Shown here: positions 24,763-37,340 of the stretch, one piece after another
Layout of the letters: each line of letters begins with the position of its first letter
Position numbering within the stretch: position 1 is the first letter of the stretch
Assembly (NCBI RefSeq): GCF_050948215.1
Contig: NC_135158.1
Location: 1,901,822-1,965,821 of the forward strand
Direction of reading: 5' to 3'
Length of the DNA: 64,000 bases
Source of the DNA: Halictus rubicundus
Taxonomy: Eukaryota > Arthropoda > Insecta > Hymenoptera > Halictidae
Notes under the pieces: generated by a model
What the model saw: only the letters and a program-made list of their open reading frames with translations
Databases searched by the model: none
What the model was told of the DNA's origin: nothing
Program-made: the position numbers and the translations under genes

Positions 24763-26406
24763 ATGGCGAATACAGTAGGACGCGTTCTCGTATACGGCGG
24801 TAGAGGAGCCTTAGGCTCTGTTTGTGTCTCGACATTTAAATCAAATAATTGGGTAAGTTAACTGTACAAAAGTGTTTATTAGAACTAAAAAGATTGAGCA
24901 TCTGTTTCACTATAATTGACGTCGGTTTCGCTGTTAGAGGAAGTCTCAGCTTTTCCTTATAATTTCGAAGAATACTAACTCTATAAATTAATGACGACCA
25001 ACATTCTTCACATGAGAATTATTGTAGAACATTAATAGCATGAATTATGACAAATAATTACAAAATTAATAACGAATAATTATTACTTTCAGAAGTATGC
25101 GAGCAAAGAGATTTCATTGCGCAAGATTTATCTCAAACGATAGTAATATTCTTTTTACTATAAAAAATGTTCTTTTATCTCTTTTTTCTTTTCTTAAGTT
25201 TATCTTGTAGCTGTTTGAAAACTCCGTGCAATGATTAACATACGTTTGATATTTTCTTAAATATATATGATTTCTAAATTTTCGCGATGTGTTTTTTTTT
25301 CACATATTATTTTGATAGTGTGCTTAAATTATAATTTAGTATTTTTAAATATTATTTTATCGATATAAATATTACGATTCATCGTAATTGTTGAATAATT
25401 CTTAACCATGTAGGACAATTAGATCAAGGCCATTACTGGTAACTAGATCCTTTCACATTATGAAACCTTGGAATTATACTGTCATGATTATTGAAAAATT
25501 TCATTTCAAATTTTAATATTGTCTATATTGTAAAGAAATTAAAAACATTATTATTATATGCTGCTTTTATAATTGCAGTGGGTTGGGTCCATTGATATGA
25601 AAAAAAATGATCAGGCAGATGTAAGCATAATTGTAAAACCTGAAAACTCCTGGCAGGAACAGGTAATTGTATACTTCTTTATAAAAAAATAAATTTATAT
25701 GTACATGTATGTATATTTTTAGGAAACTGATGTTCTCCAGCAAGTCACCAATATTTTAAATGGGGATAAAGTAGATGGTGTGATTTGCGTAGCTGGAGGA
25801 TGGGCTGGTGGAAATGCTGCCCATTCTGATTATGTAAAGAATAGTGATCTCATGTGGAAGCAGAGTGTATGGAGCTCAGTCATCGCTAGCAGTATCGCTG
25901 CCCATCATTTAAAAGAAGGAGGTTTCCTTTCATTGACTGGTGCCAAACCTGCATTAAACGGCACACCGGGTACATATTCTTTTAAACTTATTTGAAAACA
26001 ATCTTTTTATATTTTCATATAAATTATATCGTTTCATCTAACTAGGAATGATCGGCTATGGAATGGCCAAAGCAGCCGTTCACCATCTGACAAAGTCTTT
26101 GGCATCTGAAGAGAGTGGCCTGCCAAAGGATTCTTTAGTGACTGCTATTTTACCTGTAACTTTGGACACACCTATGAATAGAAAGTGGATGTCCAATGCT
26201 GATACCAGTGCTTGGACTCCTCTCGAATTTGTGGCAGAGTATGAACACACCTAATTCTCTTCTAATTGGTTTTATTACCTACTAACATTATTGTTTTATT
26301 TGACAGACTATTCTGGAAATGGTCACAGGGACAAGACCGTCCTACTAATGGCAGTCTTCTACAACTGATTACTCGAGAGAACAAAACGAAATTGGTTCCA
26401 GTGTAA
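24763..26406 (+). CDS. Dhpr: Dihydropteridine reductase, 5 exons
   Basis: Exons 24763-24852, 25579-25662, 25723-25969, 26046-26238 and 26307-26406 give 237 residues (human QDPR has 244). The protein is a short-chain dehydrogenase/reductase. The cofactor loop 'YGGRGALGS' is at residues 11-19, 'ICVAGGWAGGNA' follows the fourth strand, and the YxxxK catalytic pair is Y145 and K149 ('GYGMAKAAVH'). 'LPVTLDTPMNRK' and 'SWTPLEF' match the family. It regenerates tetrahydrobiopterin from quinonoid dihydrobiopterin with NADH, supporting aromatic amino-acid hydroxylases in the cytosol. The start is the first in-frame ATG before the cofactor fold. All introns are GT-AG. AATAAA lies near 26946. Confidence 0.96.
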
Positions 26407-27168
26407 AAAGGAAATATCAGATACATGCAGGAACAAAAACTTCTGGATGCTTCCTTGACAATACAAATATCTGATGCGCATGATCTGTATTTGGACTTCT
26501 GGCCCATTACCTCAGTGTTATGTTTGAAACCTCTATCATTTACAATATAAGCATTTAAGAAAGTTGTTACTAAAAATGTACAAAAATACTTTTATCTTCA
26601 TTCCAATGTAATAGATCTGTCACCATGAAAGTATGTAACCTGAAGACATCATTTTAAGAAAATGTCATTATAAGTTACACATGATTTTGTGTATTTATTT
26701 TTATACGAATGTAATATATTTTTTATAGTAAAGTAATACTTAATTCACGAGAATGTAATATTTTACAATTTTCTGAAAACTATTGTGTTACGTGTATAAA
26801 ATGAAGGAATATGAAAGATGTTCTACAATATAATATATAAAGAATATATTAGAAAGATATTAATTGATGTAGTTTTCATTTGTGCATGCCTGCTACTATA
26901 TAGTATACACGAAGTTTCGTTGACTTTATTAATCAATCACGCAGGAATAAATAAAATTTTTCTTTTTTTTAAATCTTACTATTTTAATTAAGAAAAACTA
27001 CTTTATAAGAATCGATACTTTTACATAATCTAAAATCAATGCACAATTATCTGTCTTTGTAAAATATGCAATTATGTTATGTTAATTTTATGATAATTAC
27101 ATCTTCAATTTAATGTCATTGTAATTTAACTAAGAAAATGACGTATTTTAAACACGTTATATCCAAAT
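26407..27168. other. Dhpr 3' UTR and AT-rich spacer
   Basis: Very AT-rich, with no open frame of note. It probably contains the Dhpr 3' UTR. Confidence 0.6.
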
Positions 27169-27241
27169 GCCTGAATAGCTCAGTCGGTAGAGCATTAGAC
27201 TTTTAATCTAAGGGTCCAGGGTTCGAGTCCCTGTTCGGGCG
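27169..27241 (+). tRNA. tRNA-Lys (anticodon TTT)
   Basis: A 73-base cloverleaf. The acceptor stem GCCTGAA pairs with TTCGGGC (one T-G pair), with discriminator G. The D arm is GCTC...GAGC, the anticodon stem TTAGA pairs with TCTAA around loop CTTTTAA, and the T stem CAGGG pairs with CCCTG around TTCGAGT. A and B box promoter elements are intact. A run of T follows at 27244, as expected for RNA polymerase III termination. No intron. CCA is not encoded. Confidence 0.98.
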
Positions 27242-27544
27242 ATTTTTTTTTCACTTTAAAAAATGAAGAAAATATTTAATAATTTATACGACACGTCATT
27301 AACAATATGATAATTTTATTAACGAGTCACAACGAAAATTTGTACGAAGTATGAAAGTCAATATAAAAACGAAGTCTTAGAATAATGCACTGTATGTTAT
27401 TTTATTTCATAAATAATACAATGGAAAGTTTATGAGTCATGCCCACTGCAAATTCTAAATATGAATGTACACATAATGGATCTCGTTTGATAGATTTATT
27501 GACAATAACCATTTACACTAACGCTAAGGCAATGATAAAATTTA

Positions 27545-28294
27545 TTACAGTTTCCCTGAAACGAGATCGTCCAACATTTTCTTTTCAGCTGAAACAGAGG
27601 AATATATGATTGATTATAATTTAATAAAAGAGAGCTAATGTATTTCAACATTTTACTTGTTGAGTTATGCGTAATATAGAAATATTATAATAGTAATTTG
27701 AATTAATCCTCAATCAGACTGTCTTTTACCTTCTTGAGCACGCTTCCTTTCTTCAGCTAGTTTTGCATCTCGCATAGGCTTCTCAGCCAATTCTTTCTCA
27801 CGAAGTTGTGCTTCCTTTTTGCTGAACCTGCGTTGATGGTAAGATCCCCAAACAACTCCAAGCAATAGAAAACTCCATCGACTGAACTGTATGAAATATT
27901 AAAAATTAGTAAGTTTATACAGTTGCAACTGTTCAGCATTCAGTCAGTAGACAAGGTTAAGAAATAATAGTAAAGTTCATTGACGACCATAAATCTATTA
28001 ACACGTCAGAGAAAGAACAAATCATTTTCATTTATATTTAATCTCGTGGATGTTGGTTAATAGTTTTGTCAAAATCCAATAAAAATTATGTAATGCGATC
28101 AACTTGAATATCCGAAACGGATATTCGTTCGAATAACAAAAGAACGTATGACAGGTGATTAGTTCTCGGAACAACTATTTTAAACAGTACTAGACTATGT
28201 TCGTTTTTCGAATTTTAATAGAACAAGTGATGGTACTCACTTTAATAAGAGGAGATACCCGGACAGGTTGCGAACCAACTTCCACGGACGACAT
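27545..28294 (-). CDS. ATP5ME: ATP synthase subunit e, mitochondrial, 3 exons
   Basis: Exons in transcript order: 28241-28294, 27730-27895, 27545-27588, giving 87 residues. The N terminus contains 'PVRVSPLIKFSRWSFLLLG'. The 'VSPLIK' motif followed by a hydrophobic segment ending 'GVVWGSYH' is characteristic of subunit e, an inner-membrane protein that helps F1Fo ATP synthase dimerise through a GxxxG-like motif (here GVVWG). A charged coiled-coil tail follows (many K, E, R) ending 'DDLVSGKL'. Reading through the second donor instead would give an alternative short end (GKRQSD, stop near 27716). WDR91 starts divergently 740 bp away. Confidence 0.9.
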
Positions 28295-29034
28295 TTTGCT
28301 AGTGAGTAAGAAGAGATCGTACCGAGTACTGAGAGATTGAGAGTACTGAACGAAAATCTAGTCTATCATCCATAGATTGGTAAAAACGTTCGTTCATGAG
28401 CCTCCTTTAAAATACAGACAATAATAATTAACTACTGTTTTTTTTCTTTTTTCTTCAAACAAATGTAATATTTGATTTATGCCTAAAATATAATTTCTTT
28501 ATTAGTAGAAATCGTGAGAAAAATTCTTTGTTATATTTATGATAATATTCAGTGGTATATAGTACATTTTTGAAAATACAGAAAAAATAATCTGTTTATC
28601 ATGAGATATTTTATGTAATATTTAATGTTACAACAATATTATAATATGTGTTTGTAACATCGTGTGGCGGTACATATCTATATACCCAAGCTATAGACCA
28701 ATCAATATTGTGATCACGCCATCAAGTGGCAATAATATAAATTTTAAGCGTTTGCTGAATTTATTAGTAATCGCCATTCATTTATTTAATATACGTTTAA
28801 GTTAGTATGTTTATTTGGTATTGGTTCGCAGCATTACTTAAACAAAAATACAAATTAATTATCACCGTGCCTAGAGTTCTTTATGGAACGAGTATTGGTA
28901 GTACTGTTCTTAAAACGATAACACGAAACTTTCACTATGTGTATATTCAGCGAGTATCAAAATGGTCAAAGGATGACAATACATAGTTGTCAGTTGAAGG
29001 AAAAAAGAGATATTTCGAAAAGAATCGCGGGAAA
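28295..29034. promoter_or_regulatory. Divergent ATP5ME/WDR91 intergenic region
   Basis: AT-rich, no open frames. Both neighbours are transcribed outward, so their promoters and 5' UTRs lie here. No specific motif was assigned. Confidence 0.5.
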
Positions 29035-31681
29035 ATGTCTCATATCCAGTATGTAGACGAATTGGTCAAGGAATACTTACTTTTTAGAGGTTTTAGTCAA
29101 ACTTTAAAAGCTTTCGATAATGACTTAAAAGCTGAGAAGGAGAAAGGCTTTCGGGTAAGTGCACAGCAAAATGCTGTGGAAACAGAAGGATATACAAAAA
29201 CAATACGTAAAAGACATTGCACATAGAAATCCTTTGTGAATTCATGCTCTATCATCTGTTATTAGGTAGACAAGATTGTGGATCAATTGATGCAATATGT
29301 GTACAATTATGACTTAACATCTTTGAGAGAATTATGGGGGCACTTGGATACAAAAATGTTTTCTCGGCTGGAGAGCCATTTTACACCAGCTGTGAGAAAA
29401 TTGGAAAATGCTGTTTTAAAAATGTATTTGGTAAACGCAGCATTGAATAATAAGCAGGATCGAATTCAAGAATTTTTTATGAAAATGACACCAGAACTGC
29501 AGGGCCATTCGGAATGGAAGGAATGGTTCGGTAGGATATCCAACAGCTCCTTTCATTCGGTTCCAAGATTTGTAAGAGATACGATTTATTCTACTTTATT
29601 CCCTTTCTATCTTACAGCATTACCATTCGTTAAAAATCCAGAAGACAATCCAGCATACTCTGTACATTTTAGTAGACAGTGGCAAGACACTATGTTACTA
29701 TCCCTACACAATTTCCTTGCTACTATTTTCCAAGTAGGTGAAAGGTATTTTGCATCTTGCCTCTCATATTATCAGTTCCATGAATCGCTAACATACTAGG
29801 TTTTGTGGAAGTTCATAATCTTTTCAATAAAGAGAATTTGTTACAAGTTCTTCTAGAACACAGAAATCATGAGATTGTAAAATGAAATGTACAAAGCATA
29901 TTTATTTAAATTTTACAGTGTATGCCACTACCAACGCTACTCACTATAGACGAAGATACAAATAAATTAAAACGCTTGCAAGAGGAGAATGAAGCCCTCA
30001 GGCAACGATTAAGCGATTCGGTTAAGATCGATAATATAATGGATGTAAATCCAGGACCAGCTCCTCAGCATCCGCCTATTATGGACGATTTTTATATAAT
30101 AGCACAGTAAGCATTGCGTCTATTGTAAAAATTGAACTATTAGTAGAAAGGATATGTAAATAGCTAATTCTTTTATTTTTATCCGAGTAGAGAATCTCCT
30201 TTATTAGAAAACCCCAAGACTCTAAGGAACCTGATACGAAATATAGGTGGAGGTTCTAGTCCCATTTTAAGTAGAAAATCTGCAGCAAGTTCAAGGAAGA
30301 CGACCGAACCCGAGGCAGTATCTACGAAACGAACGAACACCAAGGGGAAATTGAGTTCAATCAGTAAGTCTGATACTGTTACCAAAAGAAGCATTAGCTG
30401 TGATTCAAGATTAACTAGCTCTAGAAAAAGAGACTCGTCCATCGACGCGGTGGCCGAAAGGAAGGCTAAAGATAAAATTGATTCCACTTATATTCTTCTT
30501 AGCCAGGTAATACAATTTTACTTATGTTGCGAACGTTTTGCAAATTTCATGTAACAAAAAAAAACTAATTTTCAGGAGGAGTATACGGAGCATAAAACAT
30601 CGATAATCCAATGTAAAAGTAATGCGAGCGGTTCGTACGTCGCTACGGGCGATGCTGATGGTATTATTAAAGTCTGGACTCCGATACCGTCACCAAAGTA
30701 AGTCTATCAAGCTTAGATTTATTTGCAAGCTAATGCTTCGATCTAATATATTTTGTTCTATTTGTCGGACAGGACTGTTACTACATATATCTCTGCTACA
30801 GCGAACTCGAACAAAGCTATAACAGCGCTAGACTGGATCTCAAAGAACGAACGTTATTTTTTACACGGTGATAACAATGGTTTAATCCAGTTGCACGATA
30901 CTCGCGACTGTAAAACTTTGTGGGATATTCAACACGAGAACTCACGAATCATAACTCTGCTCTGCAATCCGACCGAATCCACGTTCGTGTGTTCCGTATC
31001 GGATTCGATCGAAGGGAGACTTTTGTTATACGATATTAAAACGAGAAAATTGGAGAGAACGTTACCATTGGAACAAAACGTAACCGCGTTATGCTCTGCG
31101 TTTAATCACAACGGTCAACTTCTTATCACAGGGTTATCTAACGGAAATATTTTGATTCACGATTTGAGACGGAACGAAATTATTGATAATATTAGTTGTC
31201 ATTCAAGCCCAGTCATCGATATAGAATTAATTAACGATTATACGAACATTTGCACGCAAAGCGAAGACGGCAAATTATGTCAAAGAAGTTTGAATCACTC
31301 GGGAAAGATCCTTTGGGAGACGAAGATCAAAGTGGAGAAAAATACAGTCCATGGAAAACTGTTTACTTTCGACCAAAGCGGTAATTATATGCTACTCTGT
31401 ACACAAACCGGAGGAAATATATACAAGGTACGTCATTTTTATCAGACGATGCTACTGAGATCTAATCCTTGCTTTCAATGCATTAGTAATTGCATTTTAA
31501 AGTACATACTAAAACGGAAATTACTTTGCAGATGCCACCAGGTGCACAAGCCAAAGTCTTAGAATTGGGTGGTCATAAAGGCACACTCTGTTGCGATTGG
31601 TCTACCGCCAATCAATCCGGAACTTGCATAACTGGTGGTGCTGAAGGAAAAGTCCGAGTATCGACGTTGCTTTCACCATGA
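29035..31681 (+). CDS. WDR91: WD repeat-containing protein 91 orthologue, 8 exons
   Basis: Exons 29035-29154, 29266-29530, 29618-29733, 29919-30106, 30188-30506, 30576-30697, 30773-31427 and 31532-31681 give 644 residues (human 747). The N-terminal helical region contains 'DELVKEYLLFRGFSQTLKAF', nearly identical in kind to the human start. 'FSRQWQDTMLLSLHNFLATI' follows, then a short coiled coil ('LKRLQEENEALRQRL', about 178-192). A Ser/Lys-rich linker spans about 230-336, and the C-terminal WD40 propeller (from about 340) includes 'GDADGIIKVW', 'LHDTRD', 'AFNHNGQLLITGLSNG' and 'CCDWST'. In other animals WDR91 works with WDR81 to lower endosomal PI3P and promote early-to-late endosome conversion. 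The ATG at 29035 is the first in frame; upstream codons lack ATG. Confidence 0.94.
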
Positions 31682-32461
31682 TACAAAAGCAGAATTAGTA
31701 TCTGTGTGAATTCATAAAACGACTGCAAAGTTCGTCGGATTAGCTCAAATTTGTAGATAGTATTTACTTACTTAGCACATTGAATGTTAGGAAGAGGTTT
31801 TACAATTACTATACTAAGGACGAGTTCGAAGAAGCGAAGTCCGGAATTATTTCTGCTGATTCACGTGTTACTCGTCCCGAGTATCAAAGAATGGAATTCG
31901 AGAATATTCCGAGCGATACGTTCGTAATATCATAAAGCCGAAGGAAAGATCCAAGTATTTTGTGAAAAGTACAATGAACAGAAACGTATCATACATTAGT
32001 TCAAAAATCGACTGTATTATAATTATATGATTATAACTCAAATCAGGGATTACCAAATGTAACATATACAAAAATACTGTAAAAAGGAATACTATGAATC
32101 TTACGTTAAAAATAGGTCACATGACTAGAAAATTTTGTAAAAAAAATATATGGGGAACTAGACTAATTTGCGTAGTAACGGTCATGTGTAAAATTAGCGA
32201 TTAAGTTAAATAGTGTAGGAGGTACAGGAATATGTCAATAAACATTGGTCAATTTTAAAATATTCTATATTGTTGACATGCTGACAAAATCCAACAAAAT
32301 ACTTCCGGTATAAAATACTGACAACGCATTTCGAATTGCGTTTCCTCGGGACAACAAAATTACGTTAACATATTCGCTGCCGATGACGTAAATTTACGTA
32401 ATTTCAAATTCTATTTCTGATTGCCATGAAAAAAAATAAAAAATTATCGGTTCCTAAAGTG
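31682..32461. other. Convergent WDR91/SUPT3H 3' region
   Basis: 3' UTRs of the two convergent genes are expected here. No gene-like open frame or repeat landmark was seen. Confidence 0.5.
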
Positions 32462-33696
32462 TTAACAGGCGAGAAGTTTTAAATGTGGTTTCCTCATTGA
32501 CCAACGATCGAACGGGCCTGTCATATCTAATTGCGGAGACCAGAACCTCCTGAGAGCTTCGATAATTTCCGCGGGTGATATTGGTTTTGTTACAGCAACC
32601 TAACAAGAAAACATTGAACGAGATTTGTTACAATTTTTCTACGAGTTTCACATGTGATTTTTTCTTAATAGTACAAACCTTGCCATGGTAGTATGGCTTA
32701 TAAGTGTATGGATTCACATAACTGAGTCTGAGTCGATCTATAGCATCTCCATAAATTTTATTTTGGTCCTGCCTTACCAACAATGATAAATCTACAATTT
32801 GTGCTACCGTTTCGTATGCTAAATATCCCAGAATTGTGTATCCTTGTTTTGTTATTGTTATCTCACCTATAAAAAATGAAAGCATACTTAATGCCTGAAG
32901 TTGTGCCTATTGGCAAGCATATTTTCAGTTTAATGCTCACTTTCTGGTGACAGCCAGTCGCTAAATTTATGTCTATTTTTATTTGCAAACGACGCGTTCC
33001 GGGCCTTACTGAATTTTAAGTATCTAGCTTCATCCATGGATCGTGTCATTATTTCAGCACGAACGCATCTCTGTTGTTTAATCTCGTCCACGGTGGATGC
33101 GTCTTCAAAGAGTTCACCGGTGTTGTCAATTTGATTTAAAAAACTATGAAATGGTCCTTTATTTTTGGAATTTTCTGCACTTTCACCGTTTAGAATATCC
33201 TCGGGCATATCGCTATCTATAGTTTTGTTCAAAGAAGATTTGTAATCTTTTAATTCTGTAAAGTAAATGTTCAGGTAAGTATTTTTATCCGGCTATGTCC
33301 TGGAATTAAATGATAACATTAGACCTGCCTAAATATTTTATAAGTCGCTGTAACTTCACTTTATCTTTGCGTAACAAAAAGATTAGATCTTCCGCACAGA
33401 TGTTGGTGCCCTTTTTTGAAATTCCTCGTCTTTCGGAAACTTCGCACGCTTTTTTTACGATCGTCCTCATTTGTTGTAAAACTACTTCCTCAACAATTCT
33501 TGCAGATTCCATTAGAGGCTCGCTACTATCTCCGAAACCATGCATCATTTGTCGAATTTCTAAAAAGCATTATTTATGTAGCGAGTTAAATTTATTTTAC
33601 AAATTTAAAGTTATCAATACCGGTAGTGTAATTCACAGGTTCGTTTCGAATAAACTGTGATTCGCTCGCCGATTTCGCGAACGTTGATTCAGCCAT
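32462..33696 (-). CDS. Spt3: SAGA subunit Spt3 / SUPT3H orthologue, 5 exons
   Basis: Exons in transcript order: 33621-33696, 33329-33559, 32941-33255, 32679-32866, 32462-32599, giving 315 residues (human 317). The N-terminal histone fold (about residues 27-100) includes 'ARIVEEVVLQQMRTIVKKA' and 'EDLIFLLRKDKVKLQRLIKY'. The middle has 'FLNQIDNTGELFED' and 'HKFSDWL'. The C-terminal part has 'GYLAYETVAQIVDLSLLVRQ' and ends 'LKLLAC'. Spt3 is a SAGA coactivator component that contacts TBP. The intron between exons 2 and 3 keeps frame only with a GC donor (AG|GCAGGT at 33328). The GT four bases downstream would shift the frame. Other introns are GT-AG. Confidence 0.93.
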
Positions 33697-33939
33697 TGTC
33701 GCTAATTGGTTGTTGATATCTATTATCTGATATCTGACAAATTTTCCAAAAACAATAACAATTAGGTTAAGTATCACATATGTACATTGCTATACTGAAA
33801 TGTCACGTTTGCTGATTCGAAGTTGACAGAGCTTCCCAGGAAGCGAAAGTGGCGCCACTTGTAGTAAAATGGTAAAACGCTCAAACTGCTAGCCAAATGT
33901 TGCCGACAGATCTGTATTACCGACGGTCAGTACGATAGC

Positions 33940-34674
33940 GTTTTTTTTAAGGGCCAGTTTTCCTACGTGGCCTTGAGTCGCCACGCTCCAAACAGGAACT
34001 AGGAGAAGCTTCCTAGCGATCTTCACGCTACCAACGGCCGCTAGGAGAAGCTCAAATGACAGTGTGTGTGCCGTGTGCGTGTGCCATGGTATGCCCCACA
34101 CAACGCTAGATCCGCAAGAACGAAAAAGATTGCCAGGGTTCAGGAGGCGGCAAATCATTGTTCGATAATGCAAAGATGGGGCTTTCCAGGGGTGAAAAGC
34201 GTTAGATAAAAGATAAATCTAGAGCGCTCGCGAACGAACAGGTCGTACTTTTGCGTTTTCTAGGCATAATTTGCAATATTCGGCAGAATGTAGATATAAG
34301 GACACATTTTCTTAAATAACCGGGTTCTTTTTTTTTTTTTTTTTTTTATTAATAACATCTTAGGCCATTATTGGCCCATAGATACATATTGAGCTACAAA
34401 AATATAGACGCCTGTTGAAATAAACAAATATAGATACACGTTAAGATACCAAAACAATATAAACAGCTTATACAATAATCTCCTCCTTACACATCCCCTT
34501 ACAAATTAATATCGCATTTCTTACAAAAGTCATAACCGGGTTCTTATTGAGAATGTTGACGGCGAGCGCTCTAGCGGTGACATATACAATGTCAATGCAA
34601 CGCCTATTATATTGTATAATTACGTATTAAACAAAGGATTTGCCGCCCCCGAAAAACCATCCCACAGCTATTAT
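33940..34674. repeat. Repeat R, uninterrupted by the foldback element
   Basis: Reverse-complement copy of the repeat split at 3221/9842. The join around 34100-34125 ('cgctagatccgcaagaacg') corresponds to the insertion point of the 6.6-kb element. It carries its own retroposon insertion at about 34330-34531. No gene recognised. Confidence 0.7.
34330..34531 (-). mobile_element. Short poly(A) retroposon with 14-bp target duplication
   Basis: ATAACCGGGTTCTT lies at 34316-34329 and again at 34532-34545. Between them a poly(T) run (about 20 bases, poly(A) on the minus strand) leads into ~185 bp of AT-rich sequence. This is the layout of a 5'-truncated non-LTR retrotransposon or SINE inserted in minus orientation. 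The family was not identified. Confidence 0.85.
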
Positions 34675-37340
34675 CAGAGAGGAATGAGAGTGCTCACGCC
34701 CGGGGTTTCGGCGTTCCCACTTTCGTAACATCGCCGCTTTAGCATGGCACAGAACCGGTCAGTCTTTCCTGGAACAGAACCGGTCCGTCTTTTAGCATAA
34801 AACTGAACGCACATTATTTTTTTAACCAAGATTAGAACGTACAGCTAAAGTGTTTATATGAAATATGTAACTAACATGTAAATCTTGTGTACAAAATCTC
34901 TAATTAATATAAATTAAGAATATTATTAATTGTAATGATACGTATTTTATTTTTTTCCAAGTTTGTAGTTGCAAACTCTAGTTGTAAAAAATGGAAAATC
35001 CGGAAAAATTCGAACAAATACAGATCTCATATCGAAGTTTAAAAGCGACCAAACTGAATATTAATTTAATAATGAGCTATTGTCATCAACACTATCTTAA
35101 ATTTTTTCATATATATAGCTACTGTTATTATTAATTAAAAAAAATTTTCTTTCGTGAATAAATATTTTTTCCACCTCAGCACCATAAGATTTTTACTAGA
35201 TGACTTTAAAAACACATTAGAACTATTTTTAAATAATTTTACTCGAAAACATTCTAGTTTACTCTTTATTTCACCGTTCTACTAATTTTTTATGGGCTGC
35301 ATTGCAGCTCTGTTTAACACCCCTTTACAACCCAATACCATGGTACAATCCATATTCAAGGAAGAACAATTTTTTGCGACGATCATTGAAAAAACAAAAG
35401 TGTTTCCTTCATTTCAGTCCTTTAGTGCGTTGGTGACATAGCGCCCAGCACACCTACCTGTGTTCTGTGTCACATCTGGAGTTTTATGGTATCCTAACAA
35501 TCCCTATTGAGTCGCAATGCAGACCATACAAGCGAATGCATCCACAACTTCCAGAGACCTGCCTCCAAAACTAATTAAAGGAAGGCTAGACATGCAGTGT
35601 GTACTAAACTCCTCAAAAGAGGCGGATTCCAGTCGCTCGTGTTATAAACCTCATTCGATTCTTCATCGAAAGGGTGATCTTACATATTTCTGTAACAGTT
35701 CCAAGTGCATGCACTTTGTTCATGATACACTCTTTGTAATTATTAAATTCAATTAAATATTAAGTAAATCTTTCACGGTGCTAACGGCCCTCGCCGAGAT
35801 GGGCATTATTTGGGATAAAAAATTATTTAAATGAAAATTTGAGTAAAAGATACTTTATCTTTATTTGTTATTTGAAGGTTCGAATAAAAAAAAGCATCTT
35901 TATTGGACGAGTATCGGATAAATAATTTTATTCGTCGAGAATTTATCCGACGAATAAAGATAATTTTTTCTATTCAAAGCGGATTTATTCGAACTTCGAA
36001 TAATTTTTTCATCTTTTATCTGTATCTTTTATTCGAAGGCTTGGAATAAATCTTCGAATAACTTTTACCGAGCGCCGAGCTTCAAAAACCCAGCAACGAC
36101 GGACGACATACAATGTAAGCGAATGGAGAATCGCGCACGTATGAAAGTTTAAACTTTTAGATTGTTCAATATATCCTCATAAAATTGTGACGTTCGAATG
36201 GAGGGCATTTTCCTGATGAAAATGAGGTCAAATTCGAGTATAATCGAACAAGTTTCTCTGATACGTAATGTTACGATAAAAATTACAATCTCATTAAAGA
36301 CAGTCCAAATGATGTCGTGTTTGGACTCATTTTGATCGGGATAAGCTCTACAACTCATTCCTATTAACAATATTGTCCTGATTAAAAACATAAAAGCATA
36401 AATTGCTAATAATGCTGGATTCTCCATCTGCTTACATTCCAGGCTGTTGGTCGGTCTTTAAAAAAAAATCTTTATTCGTCGAATAAATTCATTACGTGTG
36501 GAATAGAGATAACATAATTATTTTTATTTGACGCGTAACAAATAATTTTTTTATCTTTTATTCGCTGTTTGAAATGTCTAGTTCAATAAAAATTTGCCTA
36601 TCTTTGCTCCTACAATTATATTATTTTATATTATATTAATTAATCCACGTGATTCCCTCTCAAACTCTATACTATTCGGAATAGTACGTTACATAAACGC
36701 TACTCTGGTTTTCAACATATTTCTGTTCCCACAGATCGATTCTTGGAACAATTATCTATAAAAAAAAGTGTAAGGAAATAATGCTTGTTCATGAAATATT
36801 TTTAAATTACAAATTAAGGTATCTCATATGGAAGTAGAAATTGATTTCCCTAAAATTATGCTTTAATAATTTCTTACGTAAAATATTTTTACGAATTTTT
36901 CGTCCTTGATATTAGTTTTACTTTTAATATTTTAAATCTTAAAAAGCAACACTAAAAAAAATATCTGTTTAATTTGAATACGTTTATCGGAGAATGTAAC
37001 ATTTAATAATCGATATGGTTCCGTGATGATTCACCTTCTCACCGACGAGAATTTCCTTAGTGGCTTCTGCACCGACGAGATACCATCGTTGGCCTTCTGA
37101 TTCTGTTTCTTACTCCAGCCAAAATCTATCCTAGAGGGCGGTAGAAGACACCGCATTTTTCGAGCGACACATTCTCCCGTAAGGCTGGCAGTCTTTATAT
37201 ATATCTGTATATATCTCGTCGGTGGACCGGTTCTGTTCCAGGAAAGACTGACCGGTTCTATGCCATGCTAAGGCTGAGCAGATGTCAGCACTATATCGGG
37301 AACGCCGAAAACCCGGCGTGAGCACTCTCATTCCTCTCTG
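34675..37340. mobile_element. Foldback-family composite element, copy 2
   Basis: Starts CAGAGAGGAATGAG and ends with its reverse complement. The first ~1.1 kb matches the arm of the 3222-9841 element. It is followed by a TTCGAA-rich stretch, one 335-bp module (36109-36441) and ~800 bp of AT-rich sequence. The last ~145 bp is an inverted repeat of the start. A nearly collinear second copy is at 59115-62030. No matching target duplication was found (left flank GCTATTAT, right flank CTACGAAA). Confidence 0.75.
36109..36441. repeat. 335-bp module with ~25-bp terminal inverted repeats
   Basis: The left end 'tacaatgtaagcgaatggag' is answered at the right by the reverse complement, 'ctccatctgcttacattcca'. 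Other copies are at about 762-1110 and 60869-61200, and as a head-to-head double at 4744-5182. A minus-strand frame of ~90 codons is open in every full copy. The copies differ mostly at replacement positions, which fits drift better than a conserved protein. Confidence 0.65.

Noticed and set aside
27716..27730. ATP synthase e ending at the stop just after the exon-2 donor
   Set aside because: The spliced third exon gives an acidic 'DDLVSGKL' end comparable to the family; the read-through end is probably intron retention.
33323..33329. Canonical GT donor for SUPT3H exon 2 at 33324
   Set aside because: It gives the wrong phase and destroys the conserved downstream sequence; the GC donor four bases upstream restores it.
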